Origin: Promerops cafer
Lineage: Eukaryota > Chordata > Aves > Passeriformes > Nectariniidae
NCBI GenBank assembly: GCA_013398275.1
Contig: VZSE01008982.1
Span: forward strand, 125,163 to 189,162
Reading direction: 5' to 3'
Length of the DNA: 64,000 nucleotides
Below, one piece after another: positions 48,428 through 61,582 of the stretch. The translations under genes were made by a program, and so were the position numbers. The notes beneath the pieces were generated by a model, which was given only the letters and a program-made list of their open reading frames with translations, searched no databases and was not told where the DNA came from. Every line of letters starts with the position of its first letter. Positions within the stretch are counted from its first letter, which is position 1.

Positions 48428-51077
48428 GAAAAAAGTAAAAGAAGAGGAAAAAACATAATTTAAAAAAGCTTTGCATTTTGGGGTAGCTATTTAGAGTCTC
48501 TGAATATAACAAAGTGAGGATCAATGTTCTACCTGGTTTGGCTCTTCTGTAGTTCAGAGGTTACTAGCTGGAACTCAACATCTCTGCTCTGTCGATCATT
48601 CATGGGTATATTCTCTTCTGCATTCTTGATCCCTCTGGACCTCAGCAACCTGCTCTGCAGACATTTTACTGAACTGGATAAAAGCATATTATGAATTTCA
48701 TTTCTTTTGACAATAACTGGCTTTTTTTTTTTTATTTTCTGACTGAAAGGAACAAGAAGTAGTAAAAAAAATCTTTAAACTACTCTTTCATTGCATGTAT
48801 ATATTTTCATGTGCACTCATAAAACCCATTATCAGTTTAGTCAGCTCCCCTTTCACTTCCATTTAAACCTAGTAACTGCTCAACAAAGCATCTTTCTTGA
48901 CTTTTTTAGTGTGTAAAGTTACTCTGGCAGAAACACTGGCTCTACAGGTGGTCTTTGTCCCATATCTCCCCTGCACTGAAGGTGCAGTCAATTACTGAGC
49001 ATGGAGCTGGCCCCAATACTTGCCCAGAAGAACTCAGAATTTCTTCCTTTGTGTAGAAAATAATTCAATTTTCCTCAGTTATTCCATAAAGAAGAATAAT
49101 CAACACACTTCCAACCATTCAAATGTACTTGGAGATATGTGGATGAGATTAGAGGTTATTCTCACCCCTAACAGAATTAATTGCAAATGACTTGGAAAAT
49201 GGCTACAGCAACAACAGCTAGGAACTTCCCAGTTTTCTCTTTTTCTTTAATTTCTTTGTTGTGACAGATAGCAGAGGTGTGTTATAGAGAGTGTGTGTTA
49301 CTGTGATAAACTAATTCAGTCATGTGTAAGGGTTTAGTCCGAGGCACATCAACTGAGACGGCGATGTATAATTGCTTTGCAAATCCCATTACAAGGGGGA
49401 AAGATAAAGCAGGTTCTCTGACTAATAGACTTGCAAAAATCATGAAGTCTGATTGAGGTTCATTACAACATAATGCTGCTCAAAGAGTGGGAAAAATAAC
49501 AAGGCAACTCCATTGCCCCCTGGCACAGCGGGCATGTGGAGCAGAGCAAGAAGGATCTGCTGTCCAGTGGGAGGTGAGACGGATTCAGCTCCTCAGAGGG
49601 CACATTCTCAACCTCCCCTTGGACTTATTGCTGATAATTCTGCTGATAATGAATCTGCTGCACAGATTCAGGATGGATCATCACCACTTGGTAGGATGCC
49701 ATGGAAAATACTCGAAATTGCATTCTTGGAGCTACAGTGAGCATTGCTGTTGGGTTCTTTCACTTTTCAAATGTAGGTCAGCCTCTGGCTACTCTTGCTT
49801 TGCTTCTCCTTAAGCTACATTTCCTCTCTTTTTTATCTGTTTTGATTTTATATTAAAACATCTGACAGGATAGACATTTTTCTATTTTTTGCTATGTCTT
49901 GCAGTAAAGATATTAGAATCTTATTACTTCCCTAATGTGGCAAGAGCTGAATCGTCTGATTTGAGTGTGTTATTTTTCTTGGTAATGTCTTGTTAGAGTT
50001 TGTGCTAATGTCAAACTTAATCGGGCCCCGTAGTTTTATGCTGTAAAGTGTGATTATCATTGAATTTTCATACTGAAAATTTTAAGTACATCATTTCATA
50101 TTCAGTTTTAAGCATTTACCTTCAGTGGAAGACAGAATTTTAATCATTACAGCCTAATCCAGAAAGGCACATTTACAATAGCTAGAAGTCTTGTAGGAGC
50201 AACTGTAGGAAAGGCATATTTCATAAATCAAACTTTTAATCTCGGGCATCTGCAACAAATTACCCCTGGCCTTACCAGATGGCCCCTCTCATGCTGAGCT
50301 GTTAAATGGTCTGAATTGTGAGCAAAACCACTGGTTACAAACCATTTATAAGTCTGTCCTTCAGGGTCTGGACTTCAAAGCTCAGTGTATCCCACACACC
50401 ACCTTTAAGTCTTCAAATAAACTGTCATCTCCATAAAATAGGTTTTCCACAAGCTACAGAGGTAGAAATTAAGTTTTGATATGTGCTTCATAAACAACTT
50501 ATGTTAGACAGACAGCAATCCCCCTGAACACAGCTGCTGGTTTGGTGCAGAAAAGCAGAAAGAGATAAAAAATAGAAATGTGCTTAGTTCATGTGTGAGT
50601 GATGCAGTAATTGCAAATAAAAGAAAAAGAGGAATGAATAGGTTTGGGACATTCGTGTCTTCTTACAGTTAAGCCAACCATTAATCAGTGAAATTTTTCC
50701 AGGTTTTCTATTTGGATTGAAAAATCCAAATTAAAAGTAGGGTCACCTTGGTTAAAATGAGTTTTTGCGGAGTCATAGAGGAACATGGCGGAAGTTTTAA
50801 TGCAAAGATGAATATCTATTCATGGACATTTTGTGTGGTTTCAGCTCAAAAACTAAGTGAAATCTCCATGGTGTCAACCAAGTCTTTCTTTGGGCTTTAA
50901 AATTAAGTCATGCTTGCAGGGTGAGGGTTTAGGAAGTTCAGAGCTGACTGTGCAGGCTGCCACCATCACTTTGAACAAGCTGTGGGGAAAAATCTGTTAC
51001 AGCTAAATAACTTCTTTACTCCAGTCAGTACAGATAAGATTTTAAGTTGTTATATTAAGTTGTTATAGTTCTATGGA
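48428..51077. other. 2.6 kb of unique sequence
   Basis: T run at 48721-48734. The stretch 49320-49400 has higher complexity, with a CTTTGCAAAT octamer-like motif, and could be a conserved non-coding element. ORFs at 49487-49813 are unrecognised. Confidence 0.4.
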
Positions 51078-51180
51078 TATAGAAACAGTCACAGAATGGT
51101 TTGTGTTGGAAAGGATCTTAAAGATCATCCAGTTCCAGCCCCTCTTCAATGGGCAAGGACAACTTTTCCTAGAACAGATG
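51078..51180 (-). mobile_element. CR1 LINE 3' end, short
   Basis: Inverted CR1 terminus: AGTCACAGAATGGTTTGTGT, GGAAAGGATCTTAAAGATCA and TTCAATGGGCAAGGACAACT. The match stops near CCTAGAACAG, leaving about 100 bases. Confidence 0.88.
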
Positions 51181-54100
51181 GGACATAAGAGTTGGTATCT
51201 TATCTGCACATTGTGGCTTAAAAACTGTATTAGAGGAAAACCAACCAAATTTAACTCCACTATGTACAAATATACACATACGCACACACGTATATATATA
51301 TATATGCATGTTATTGATTAGACAAAACAATGCAACAACATTCAGTATCTCAGCTGAGTCAGATATTTAAAAATTTTGTAGCAAACTGCTTAATTAAAAA
51401 TAAAGGGAACTCAGAATCTCACATTTTGTTCACTCTCCACCCCAACCCCCAGAACCAGACAGACAGACAGAATGAATGAATGAATGACATGCATGATGTA
51501 GCAGTGTATATGCCTCTATGTTTACAATTTTCTTTTGATTGCAAATGTAATTATGTCAGAGAGAGCTTTTGAGCTTCCATTCTTCAGGAACTAAATGGAT
51601 TTTGCTTGTGGGATTTTTTTTCACCCTGAAGGAAGCAGTCCCATTCCATGAAAGTGCCTTCAGTCAAAGAAAATACTTTCTACCAAAATAATTTCTGCGG
51701 AACAAATTTCAACTGTTTCTATTTATTAAAGTTAACACAATAATAGAACTCCCACACCAGCAGTGCTCATTAGCAGTTATTGTTTAACTATTATTTTTGT
51801 CACTACAGCTGTCTAGGTGCCTTACAGGAAGTGAGTCATCCTTCCTGTGAGGTACTTTTATTTCTAACAGGCAAATCCCAGCAAAGGCAAGGAGATGGAA
51901 ATAAGAGGAAATACCACGATGAAAGTAATGCTATCATCTTGGAAAGGATCAATTTTTTTTTAATTTTTTTTTTAGTTGGTTCAAAGGCATATTCATTAGG
52001 TCCAGGATCAGTCAGGTAATGCTTATCTCTGTGTGGGAGATATAATCATTAAGCTTCTTTTGGAAGAAGTGTATTTAAAAAAGGACTTGTTGGATTTGGA
52101 GAAGAAGAGAAATTGCATGTCAGACTGAATCAAGGAAGTGATTATCAGCGTAATTGTGCCCTTCCCTAGGGATAACAAACATGGTCAGGAGATGACTGGT
52201 CTGATAGCCTGGGAAGGAAAATAGACAAGAGTCATTGGCTCATTTTCACTGTAAATGAAGCTTGACAGAAGATCTAAGACCTCTCAATACATCAGTGTGA
52301 ATCACTAGGCCATAACCAGGCTGTTATTAGCTGGTAGCAAAGCTTTCCACTAAGTATTCTGATGCTGCTTTTATCTGACAGGTTGAATAGGATCGCAGCA
52401 GGACGAAACAAATCCATGACTTCATAGCTAGAAACAAACCTTTCACCAAGACTTAATCACAGTTACGTAAAACTCAAAGTTCTAGTTTATTTCAGAGAGG
52501 AATTTGTATTCTTATGTGTTAATATCAAGGTTTTTGTGGGAACAAAGTCTTTTTTCTGAATTAAGGATATAGCTGAGATAAATGTGCTGGTCTTTGACTG
52601 GCTGAACTTCAGGCAAAGTATGGTGAGATGCTGAAGTGCAGCACAGGTTCACTGAAGAGGGTTTATGTAGGTAGAGATCTGACTTTATGCAAGACTGACT
52701 GGCTCTTGTATTGCTAGGCTGAATATCTCTCACCAAACTGCAAACTCTTGAGAATAAAACATGATTGATGCTGTGTTCCCCAAGTCTCTCCCTACAGTGT
52801 GTCACAAAGATATACATACAACATTTCTATAGGCAAAGTGCTTAGCTCAGTTCTAAATATTGTGTCACTACTGTTCCTAGGCTTAAATCCTGCTTTCAGA
52901 AAAAATATCTTGGTCAATAAATAAGGAAGAAATGAGGAGTAGAAAAGATTAATTATATGGAAATGTTTCATTTATGTTCCTTATTTTAACAAGCAGTTAA
53001 TCAGCACTGTAGCATTTCCTGGAAACATGATCAAGTTAAATTTATTAATTTCTTAATAGCCTCCAACAAACACTGAAAGTAATTAACACCCTTTCTACTT
53101 CAGACTAGAAGTAGATTTTTAGAGCTGAGTGAGTTTGATTGTCTTGAGAGTGAACAAATCTGGCTCCAGGAATGGAAGTACTCAGCTAGAAATCTAAGAA
53201 TTGCTGAGTGGCTGGTTTATTTTCTGATTTGGAGGGAAAACAATTGCAAAGGTGAAACAAGACTGGGAAGAGTGGAGGCTTGACTAAAGAGTAGATGAGT
53301 GAAATTGGATAGAGAAGACTTTAAGCAGAAAAAGTGGATGAGAAGAGAGGTCTCTTCAACAGAGTTTGTAAATCCTATTATTTTGACAAACAGTTACTGT
53401 ATATTTTCAAAACACACCTAAATAACATGAAAGGTTAATTCCTATTTTTAAACACTAAATGGATGGGGAGGGGTTTATTTCAAAAGATTTTCATGTCTTT
53501 TGTTCCATGAAATTACCGAATATTTAGAGGTCTCCCTGTGTTTAATTGTGATTTTTATAGCTTTTAATAAAATAGAAGTTGTATCACAAGTTTGAAGTTT
53601 TTTCTCCTGTCAACTGCAGAATCAAGTCTTTTTTAACTTTAGACATACCAATTTATTCTTTAAGTCTACTTACAAAAATGGAAGAAATTATATCAAAAAG
53701 AAAATTCAAGTGAAAGGAAAAATACAGAGTGAATCTTAAAAAACAAACAACCCCCCCCGCCTCCCGTCAATTACACACACACAAAAGGGACCATTATTAG
53801 GCAAATCACTCCACCTTAAAAACAATCTTCAAGCCCACTGAAGTCTAACGAATCGTAAATTTAGAAATATTTGCTGAATCAGGGCCAGATATATCAGAAG
53901 ATACAATGACACAGACTATTGATTCTCTAACTGAAATCCAAGTGGTGTTTGTGGTTCATGGAGCCATGGTAAGTGGTTCCCAGGTGGTTCATGGAACATT
54001 TTAATTACAGAAAATTGTAGTGCTTTGAGAGCTGACAGAGTTCTCTGAGCCTTATGAGCTGGTGGTGACCATATTCAGGAGGTGGATGAACATGCATTCT

Positions 54101-54813
54101 AGAGCAGAAAATTAAAAAAAAACTCACAGAATGGAAGAAAAAAAAATGTATTGGCAAGACATAGAATTAGGAATTTATACTGGGATACTCCACACATACA
54201 GGTTAGCTGTACATGATGCCCACTTTCTGCAAAGATCTCTCTTACTTTAGGAAATCTTAGCTTTAATTTTCTTTATTTCATTTTATTTTAATGGGGTTTT
54301 TTTATCAGGAGATCTGTAAACCTGTAGTCTCAGTTTTGAAAAATATCTCATAAATTATAAGTGATACTCTGTTAATCTGGGTTTTCCTTCTGTCCCTCCC
54401 TCTCAATGGATACAAAAAGTCCTTTGTGAACCATCAGCTGAAAGTCAAAGTTCCTCGGTTGGCGCAAAAAGAGAAAATATCCTTTTTGTTTCCACATCAA
54501 CTTAATCTCAGTGAAAGGTTCCTGTCTTGACAGCACTGCAAACTAATGGTCTCTCCTCATTCTTGCAACAGACCAAGCACAAAATGTGCCATTAGGAGCC
54601 TTCAGCTGCTGCCTCAACTTTGTACTTGAAGAATCAATTTTGACTGGAAATTACAGAGCAGTCTACAAGTATGATATTCATCTTCTTTGTCCTTACACAC
54701 CGAATATTTTGCCACTCCTACTAAACTAAACCAAACCACCAGACTTTACAGTCTCTACTGCTCTCTGCAGTCTGTGTAGAGGGAAGTCTCTAGCAGAGGT
54801 ATCCAGTACAGGT
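51181..54813. other. 3.6 kb of mostly unique sequence with simple repeats
   Basis: Holds (TA)n at about 51290-51304, (ACAG)n then (AATG)n at 51456-51487, T runs near 51950-51974, and a C8 run at 53750-53757 with ACACACACAC soon after. No gene was recognised. Confidence 0.45.
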
Positions 54814-54852
54814 GATCTGTTATTGTAGATCTGTTATTGTAGATCTGTTATA
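54814..54852. repeat. 14-base tandem repeat, about 2.7 copies
   Basis: GATCTGTTATTGTA at 54814 and 54828, then GATCTGTTATAAAG. Perfect copies imply a recent slippage or duplication event. Confidence 0.9.
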
Positions 54853-54984
54853 AAGTTTACATCTTTCCCCACTGAGCTAGAGGCAGCCCAAACTTGAACT
54901 CTATGGAGTTGTAGGCTAAGATCACCTTTTTGACTGATAAAGAGCATGGAATCAGCCCACATTTTAGACTGCATCTATAATGCT

Positions 54985-55200
54985 GTGTCTACTTTTGTCT
55001 TCCCTCAGATAAGAAAGACATCTACAAACTGGGAGAAGTTCAGTGGGGAGCATTGATGGTCAGGGTTAGAGGACTGGCCAGTGAGAAGAGGCTGAGAGAC
55101 TGGAGTTTGTTCATTCTGAAGAACGGACAGCTGCAAAAGACCTGACAACCAGGAAATTATGAGGAGGTTATCAGGAGAATGGAGCCAGGCTTCTCACAGC
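54985..55200 (+). mobile_element. CR1 LINE internal fragment
   Basis: GATAAGAAAGACATCTACAA, ACTGGGAGAAGTTCAGTGGG, GAGAAGAGGCTGAGAGACTG and GAATGGAGCCAGGCTTCTCA follow the order of the C-terminal end of the CR1 ORF2 region. The 3' UTR and tail are absent, so this copy has lost its 3' end by deletion or rearrangement. Confidence 0.85.
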
Positions 55201-56385
55201 CTTGCAGTGGAGTTAATTTAAAGGTAAGGATACGTATGTGTTTGTATCAGGGCCTCTCTCTTATGACCATAAAATTACTTTCTTCAACTTTTAATTTTAA
55301 GCAAAATTTAATAATTCCCAGGTACTTATTCTCTGTAACTTTCTGTTCTACCTTAGCAATCTAAGTCCATTCTATTTAGGAACAAAAGTTGCTGTTAGGA
55401 ATCTGATGCTTCATAAAAAAGAAAAATGAGGGTTTCTGTGACAGCAAGGTTGTGACAGGAATGGCCACACTATCTCAGAGTGAAATTGTGAATGAAAAAA
55501 TGCTATTAATAGCAAACTGAATTTCTTTAGAGGGTCCAGGGCAATGATGTCACCTAGGATGAGTTTCACTTAGGACATCTGAGTTAAAATGGCAAAGGAA
55601 TTTCCTTAAAGCTCCATTAATTTGGACAAATTTTTGTGCCAAGATCCTGGCTTAAACCATGACCATGTGTCATATCCTTAACTATGTAAAAAGCTGTAGT
55701 TCCAAAGTTTGACATTTAGGCACATATGGAGTAGATGGAAGGTCTAATTTTCCAATTTAAATACATCCTGGAAATTAGATTAAGAAAATTTCATCCCGAC
55801 TGTGGCAGTCACAGGGAGAACACAGATGTACAGCATTTACAGAATAATATTTCTGTTTTAAGGCATGGGTTATTCCTTGCTAAGTACCCCAAATCAACAC
55901 ATTTCCGTTGCTTCCAGCATATCCATACCAGTTATCAAATTAGGATCTGCAACCATTCATTTCAAGTGCTGGCTTGGCATCAGTGCTTAGTGGGCAGCCT
56001 AATAGAAAGGCTATTTGCTAACAGATGCAATTGGTTCTCTAATGTACACCATCCAGTTTTATTCAGCATTTACCTGCCTCAGTTATCTTTATGCAGCTAA
56101 TTCACAGATGCAGCAAACCATATATTATTACATTTAACTGAAGGATCCATTTATCCCAGTCCCACTGCCAAATATGCATAGCATAGGAAATGCTGCTTTA
56201 TTATTGTTAAGGGGGGAATTGTTTGTTTCCTTTTTTAACTGTTATGATTGTAATAATTTAGGTTTTTCTTTGAAGAATCTAGTCTTTTACAAAAATTAGA
56301 GATAAAATTATTTTTAAAAAAGAAAGAATTCAGATTACTTGTTATTTCTGAACATCACTTTGGGTAGTTATCTGCACTTTGGTTC
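55201..56385. other. unique sequence
   Basis: No recognised repeat. The 121-codon ORF at 55735-56100 lacks recognisable features. Confidence 0.4.
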
Positions 56386-57170
56386 TGTGGTGGCTTAACC
56401 TTGGCTGAACATCAGAGATCCAACAAGTTGCTCTATCATTCTCCTTCCATCAATAGAACAGGGGGGATAAACACAATAAAAATCTCATGGGTTGGGACAA
56501 GGACAGGGAGATTATTCACCAGTTACCATCTCGGAAAAAAACAGACTTGAATTGGGGAAGATTAATTCAATTTACTGTAAATCAAAATCAGAGTAGGATA
56601 TTGAGAAATAAGAACAAATTTAGGAACACCTCTCCTCAATCTCTCCCTTCTTCCCAGGTTCACCTTTATTCCCAATGCTCCTACCTCCTTTTCTTGAATG
56701 GCACAGTGGAACTAGGAATGGGGTTGTGGTCAGGCATAATGCTTCAGCTCTTGCCCAGCTTTAGCATGGAGTCTTTCCCATGGGACACAGTCCCTCTCAA
56801 ACTGCTCCAACATGAGTCCTTCCACGGGCTGCAGCTCCTTACAAACTGCTCCAGTGTGGGGCCCTCCCACAAGGTACAGTGCCTCAGGAGCACTCTGCTC
56901 TACTGTGGGTGCCCCATGGGGTCACAAGTCCTGACAGAAAATCTGGTCCTGTGTGGGATCCTCCCATGGGCCACAGGTCCTGCCAGGAGCCTGCTCCAGC
57001 ACGGGCTTCCCACAGGGTCACAACCTCCTTCAGGCATCCCCCTGCTCCTTCTCTGCTTCCCCATGGACCCCCACGGGCTGCAGGGGCACAGCTGCCTCAC
57101 CATGGGGCAGCAGGGGAACCTCAACTCTGCACCTGGAGCATCTCCACATAGCCCCATATTCTCTTTGTAA
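56386..57170 (-). mobile_element. solo LTR with about 48-bp internal repeats (avian ERV)
   Basis: The plus strand opens TGTGGTGGCTTAACCTTGGC, the same terminus as the LTR at 1546. GGGTTGGGACAAGGACAGGG, ATTATTCACCAGTTACCATC and AGACTTGAATTGGGGAAG follow. A GC-rich segment then holds six diverged units beginning CTGCTCC (or a variant) at 56802, 56846, 56895, 56943, 56991 and 57042. These units and the CTGGAGCATCTCC motif after them are characteristic of a large songbird ERV LTR. In the sense direction it is on the minus strand. The far end (its 5' side) is not clear and may lie beyond 57170. The 227-codon plus-strand ORF at 56487-57170 is antisense to the LTR and is not a gene. Confidence 0.75.
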
Positions 57171-60100
57171 ATGGTGGTCATGTTCATGAAATTAAGAATA
57201 TAACACACATCAGCTTCTCAGATCAAACAACAATCCTTGTGGAATCTTTCTCCCTATAAGTCTTCCAGATTTGTCCAAGCAAGCCTCTGTAAACCCGTGA
57301 AGAACGGCAGTCCCACACAAAGTAAAAAGCTGGATTAAAGGACCTCCTGAGATCCTGCCAAACCATTTTTCATTTTTTCTTCACCATCATGATATTCCCT
57401 CCAGTGTTTTGTCCTTCCCTTCAATCTTTTTTTTTGTAGGTCCAGGACGACTTGAGACAAGACAATTTTTATTTATTAGCCTTTGAATAGTGACTTTTTT
57501 TCCTCAGTTTTTTAGATGAGAGAAAATAAGGCATTTATCTTTCAGGAAAAAAAAATACAGAAAAACCAAAACTAATGCTTTCCAGGACAAATTTAGTACT
57601 AGAGGATCTGATCTTTGAACTTTTAAAATGGTGGTGGAAGGAATAGGATTCTCCAGTTCCTCCTCCACTTTTTTATTCATGGTTCTCAAAATACGTTTCC
57701 CAAATTGTTGCTCTATACTGCTAGAACATTTCCTAACAGGAGGGCTGTGCAAGTGACAGTTTCCTTTATAACCTCAGGGTGTGTGAGAGAGTTGCATGAG
57801 CAGACACAGGAAGTTTTCATGTGCCTATTCTGATCCATTTTTTCACTTCCCTTGCATCAGTAAGTAATTAACTGTCATGAAGATCAGCCCTTAGAGGGCA
57901 TCCTGTCTCAAAAAGTTATCACCTCACCTCTTGTGTGGCAAAACCACACAAGAACTCGTGGTCACCAGCTTCCCTCTTGTTTTAATGAACTGCTGTTATT
58001 TGTGGCTTAAGGTATCATTTCTCACTGTGGTCTGGAGGAGTGAGGAAATAATTAGCTGCTGGCAAGCATGTGGAAAGGAAATTCGTTGTCATTATTGACA
58101 AATGGAGGGAGACACTCTCAACCACAAATTGTTTTAAGTCCCACACGTTTTCTCCAAGTCTCAAAGGTCATCCTGGAGGACTGGGTGATGACCTGAGTGC
58201 TGGGGTGCCACTGAGATTGCCCTGCCAGGGCTGGGGCTCTACTGGCACTGCACAAGCAGCTGTACAAACATCCAGGGCCTTAGGTGCATTCACATCTATG
58301 AACCCTCAGGTGTTTTGGTTTTTTTACACACAAGAAAGTCTGGATTTGCCATGGGTGGGAAATAACAAGGACCACGTGGTGATTGAGCAGCACTGAATGT
58401 AGTGTATTTTTCCTCCTCAAGTTTCATGGTTGTGTCAGCTGCTGCTTAAAAGGCTCCAGTTGTCCATGTCCCAGATGTCTTTTTTATGACTGACAAAAAA
58501 GAAATTTCAGGGAGTTAATACTCGCAATGCTCACGTCCGTCATAAATAACGCTGCCTTGTTATTGAGGGGCAAAAAAACCAAAATCCATGAAGTCAGGCA
58601 GTCCACGGATGATGAGCAGGATGAAAGGTGAATGCACAACCCTACTTACTCTCACACCCAAGGACTTTGCCAAATCATGAGATAACATTCCAGAATTCCA
58701 ACTGAAGTCTTTTTGTAATACTTCCAGCCAATATCCACCCCACTTCTTTTGCTTTTCTGGTCTCTGTGAGGGTATCTATGAAACTCCTGACAGCAGGTAG
58801 GCAGCTGGTGGGTCATGACTGCTGCTTATGACATGGGGAGTGATTGTCCTCTTGATACCTTGTGTTCCCACCATCTGTCTCTCATATTTGCCTGCTGTGC
58901 TTTATCTTTGCATTGCAAACTCTTCAGGGTTGTTTTTCTTTCGACATGTATTTCTGAAGTGCAGAAAAAGGTAGGCTTTTAGTTCACAAGTCCTGGACAT
59001 ATAGAGAAAATGAGTAATAATCAACTGTGGGTTTTTTAAATGGTAAGAAAACCACGTCTGCGTTAGTCACATACTCAGAGACATACAAGTCTGTTCCTAA
59101 ACCTGACAGAATTTTTAGCTTATAAGAAAACAAATAACTCTATGTAATTTTCCAAAGGAAAAACTCTTACAGCAGGAAATAAACCATTAAGTGGAGTGGT
59201 CACAGAAGCAGAACTAGAGAGTTACTTATACCTGGTACCTAAGATTTTGCTTTTTTCTTACAACAATATGAAAGTGCCAGACATATTCAGTAGGTGATAT
59301 CTATTTCCCCTGTTGCTCTTTAATAACTATTGCTATGTATCTTTTTCTCTGGACAGAAAGAGTAATCCTCCTGCCTATCACATAAGATGTAACTGCATGC
59401 AGAGAAAATAAAAGTATTGGTGTTACAGATGTATCTTTGGTTCCTTCACTGTCAATAACACTCTCAACATACCCCTCAGCAGCAAGTGCTAATATTAAAT
59501 AATCAATTAAATGTAAGAAGGAAATTAAATATCTTTGATTTTGAAGCACTACGATGTGTATTTTATTGTGTGCCATAATTTGTCATTGCACTGGGGCATT
59601 CATAGGAAAGTTTTTTAATGTAGAACGGCTCCACAAAGTAGCAGTTTCTCTTGTAGAAAATAAAATTGTTATAAAATCCAAAGCACTGCAGTCCAAGCAA
59701 GTGTCTTCTGGATCAGTGTGCTTATCACACTAAGAAGCTGTAGTGAAGAACAAATCAGACAGGAACATGCACTACAAGAACACAAAACAGTGGTACCACT
59801 GTGCTGGAGTGCAGGCATGAAAATCTGAGCAGTAATTTGATAGTTTCAAACCAAGAATATCTCTGGAATCTTATCTCTATTTACAAGTACCAAAACAAGA
59901 TATCTATGATACCACATTCAGTTATTTACTCTAGAATTAATCTCTAAAAACAAGTTCTTCAATATTTATCATCTGTCCCACTGCTGACACCAATAAGTGG
60001 TAAATTATCTCCCTTGATCATGGAACATCCTGCAAATACCCAGGTCTTGGTGGAGGTATCATGTAGGGAGCATGGGGTAACTTCAGAGATCCAGTAAGGA

Positions 60101-60505
60101 ATAAAAATGCTTTTAGTTTAAGGAGACCTAATAGTAAAGAAAATATTTTTGGATTAAAAATGCCTTGTTATTACCTGTATGTATATACAAGTTGTGTAAC
60201 AGAAGAATGAATTACATTTTTCTTGTTTGTTTTTTTTTTATTAATGAATGACTTGTGGGCAACATATGCAAAAATCCATCAGCTCAGTGAAATGATCTAA
60301 GGATTTACAACACCCATTATACTCTGTGAAAAATACAGAGAAAGAAATATTAAATTTCCATTTTACTGACAATGCAGTAGACAAATAGCCATGACTCATG
60401 GTGTTCTGGTTCCAGCATCAAAATACCACTTAAAATCTCAGGGATCACATTTTTCATCTCTTCCTTCTCTTCAGTGTTTTGGGGTGTGTTTTTGTTTGTT
60501 TGTTG
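57171..60505. other. 3.3 kb of mostly unique sequence
   Basis: Part of the first 200 bases could be diverged remainder of the LTR. No gene recognised. The segment 58180-58260 is GC-richer, without a known repeat match. Confidence 0.35.
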
Positions 60506-60525
60506 TTTTTTTTTTTTTTTTTTTT
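60506..60525. repeat. poly(T) run
   Basis: Twenty T preceded by TTTG repeats. Simple sequence. Confidence 0.9.
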
Positions 60526-60645
60526 GGTTGATTGATCCTGGAAATCACCTGACTTGGACATTCTCCTCAGTGTCACAAGGTGGGGCTGGCACAGAGTAGA
60601 GTTGTGATCAGTCAGAGTAAAGAGAGGCTTCTCTCCGGGTAATAC

Positions 60646-60720
60646 CTCACGAGAGTGGTGTGTGTCAGTGATGGAGACTGTCACATTTTGTGCTAAATCC
60701 TGGATGGCACAGTAGCTCCA
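60646..60720 (-). other. candidate coding exon (weak)
   Basis: On the minus strand a strong 3' splice-site-like sequence, TTTTTCTTTACAG, ends at 60721. An open frame starts right after it: WSYCAIQDLAQNVTVSITDT, then HHSRE. A donor-like GAG|GTATT follows at 60646, giving 75 bases in phase 0; a second donor-like CAG|GTGATT at 60549 would give 172 bases. The frame stays open across both, with two N-glycosylation sequons (NVT, NST). I recognise no protein family. AG-polypyrimidine matches are common by chance, so this is a hypothesis, not a gene call. Confidence 0.2.
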
Positions 60721-61582
60721 CTGTAAAGAAAAATCTGACATTTATGGTGAGATGATATTTCAGCTTGAAGTTTGTAGAATTTTTTTTTCAGTTCCAATTT
60801 CTGAGTTTGCCCCTGTGCAGGATTTCTCACCATCTCTCTCTACCGGTAAATACTGAGATCATTGCGAGCACATTTCCTATGCTACTATAAATAACACCAT
60901 TTAAATATTCATCTGCAAACAGGTTGCAATAAATTATATAAAGAGTACTCATGATTCACTACAAATTATTGGATCCTAGCTCCCAATGAAAAGTATCTGA
61001 TTTTGAAAAATCCATGTGTTTATTTTTTTTCCTAATGTGAGAAAAATAACCAAGTTTGAATGATTTTTTGGGATACATCTCTGCCAGCTGAGGTTTGGGC
61101 TAACATTGTGGAAATCAATAAGAGCTCTCTTGTCAATTGCATTATGTACTGTATCAGACCTGTAGAATATTATGCATCTATTTGCATTGATTACAGGCAC
61201 TTTTTATTCCCACTCCTGGAACTGACTGCTGTATTATCACTGCTTTTTAGAAAGGGCAATGTAACATGCCAGTTTGAAAGATTTCTGCCTCTGGTCATAT
61301 TAAATTAGGAAAAAAAAAGATGTAATTTCCACATTTCTCAGGTCCAACCTTATACTGAAACACCACTACAAAGCACATTCCCCTTCTGTAATGCCATTAT
61401 TCCTACCACGCAAGTTCACGCTCCATATCATTGACTTCTTTGTGTCTCTAAAACTTTCCTTTGTGTAGGCCCTGGTTTCTCACACAAGAAATCACACAGA
61501 ATGTCCTGAACCTACAACTTTTTAGCTACTCTGGGACAGATTCATATTTTATAACAATAATTACATTTTAGAACTGTGAACT
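60721..61582. other. unique sequence
   Basis: Short A/T runs only. ORFs of 74 and 82 codons on opposite strands overlap each other and lack features. Confidence 0.4.

Noticed and set aside
48237..48524. ORFs rich in F/V/G/C or K/N/Q
   Set aside because: They are translations of the A/C-only tract and its complement.
49487..49573. strong donor-like GAG|GTGAGA after a 90-base open stretch
   Set aside because: No matching acceptor or promoter upstream; a lone donor match is common by chance.
56487..57170. 227-codon plus-strand ORF, the longest in the window
   Set aside because: It spans an ERV LTR on the opposite strand and is kept open by GC-rich units with a period near 48 bases; no protein family is visible.
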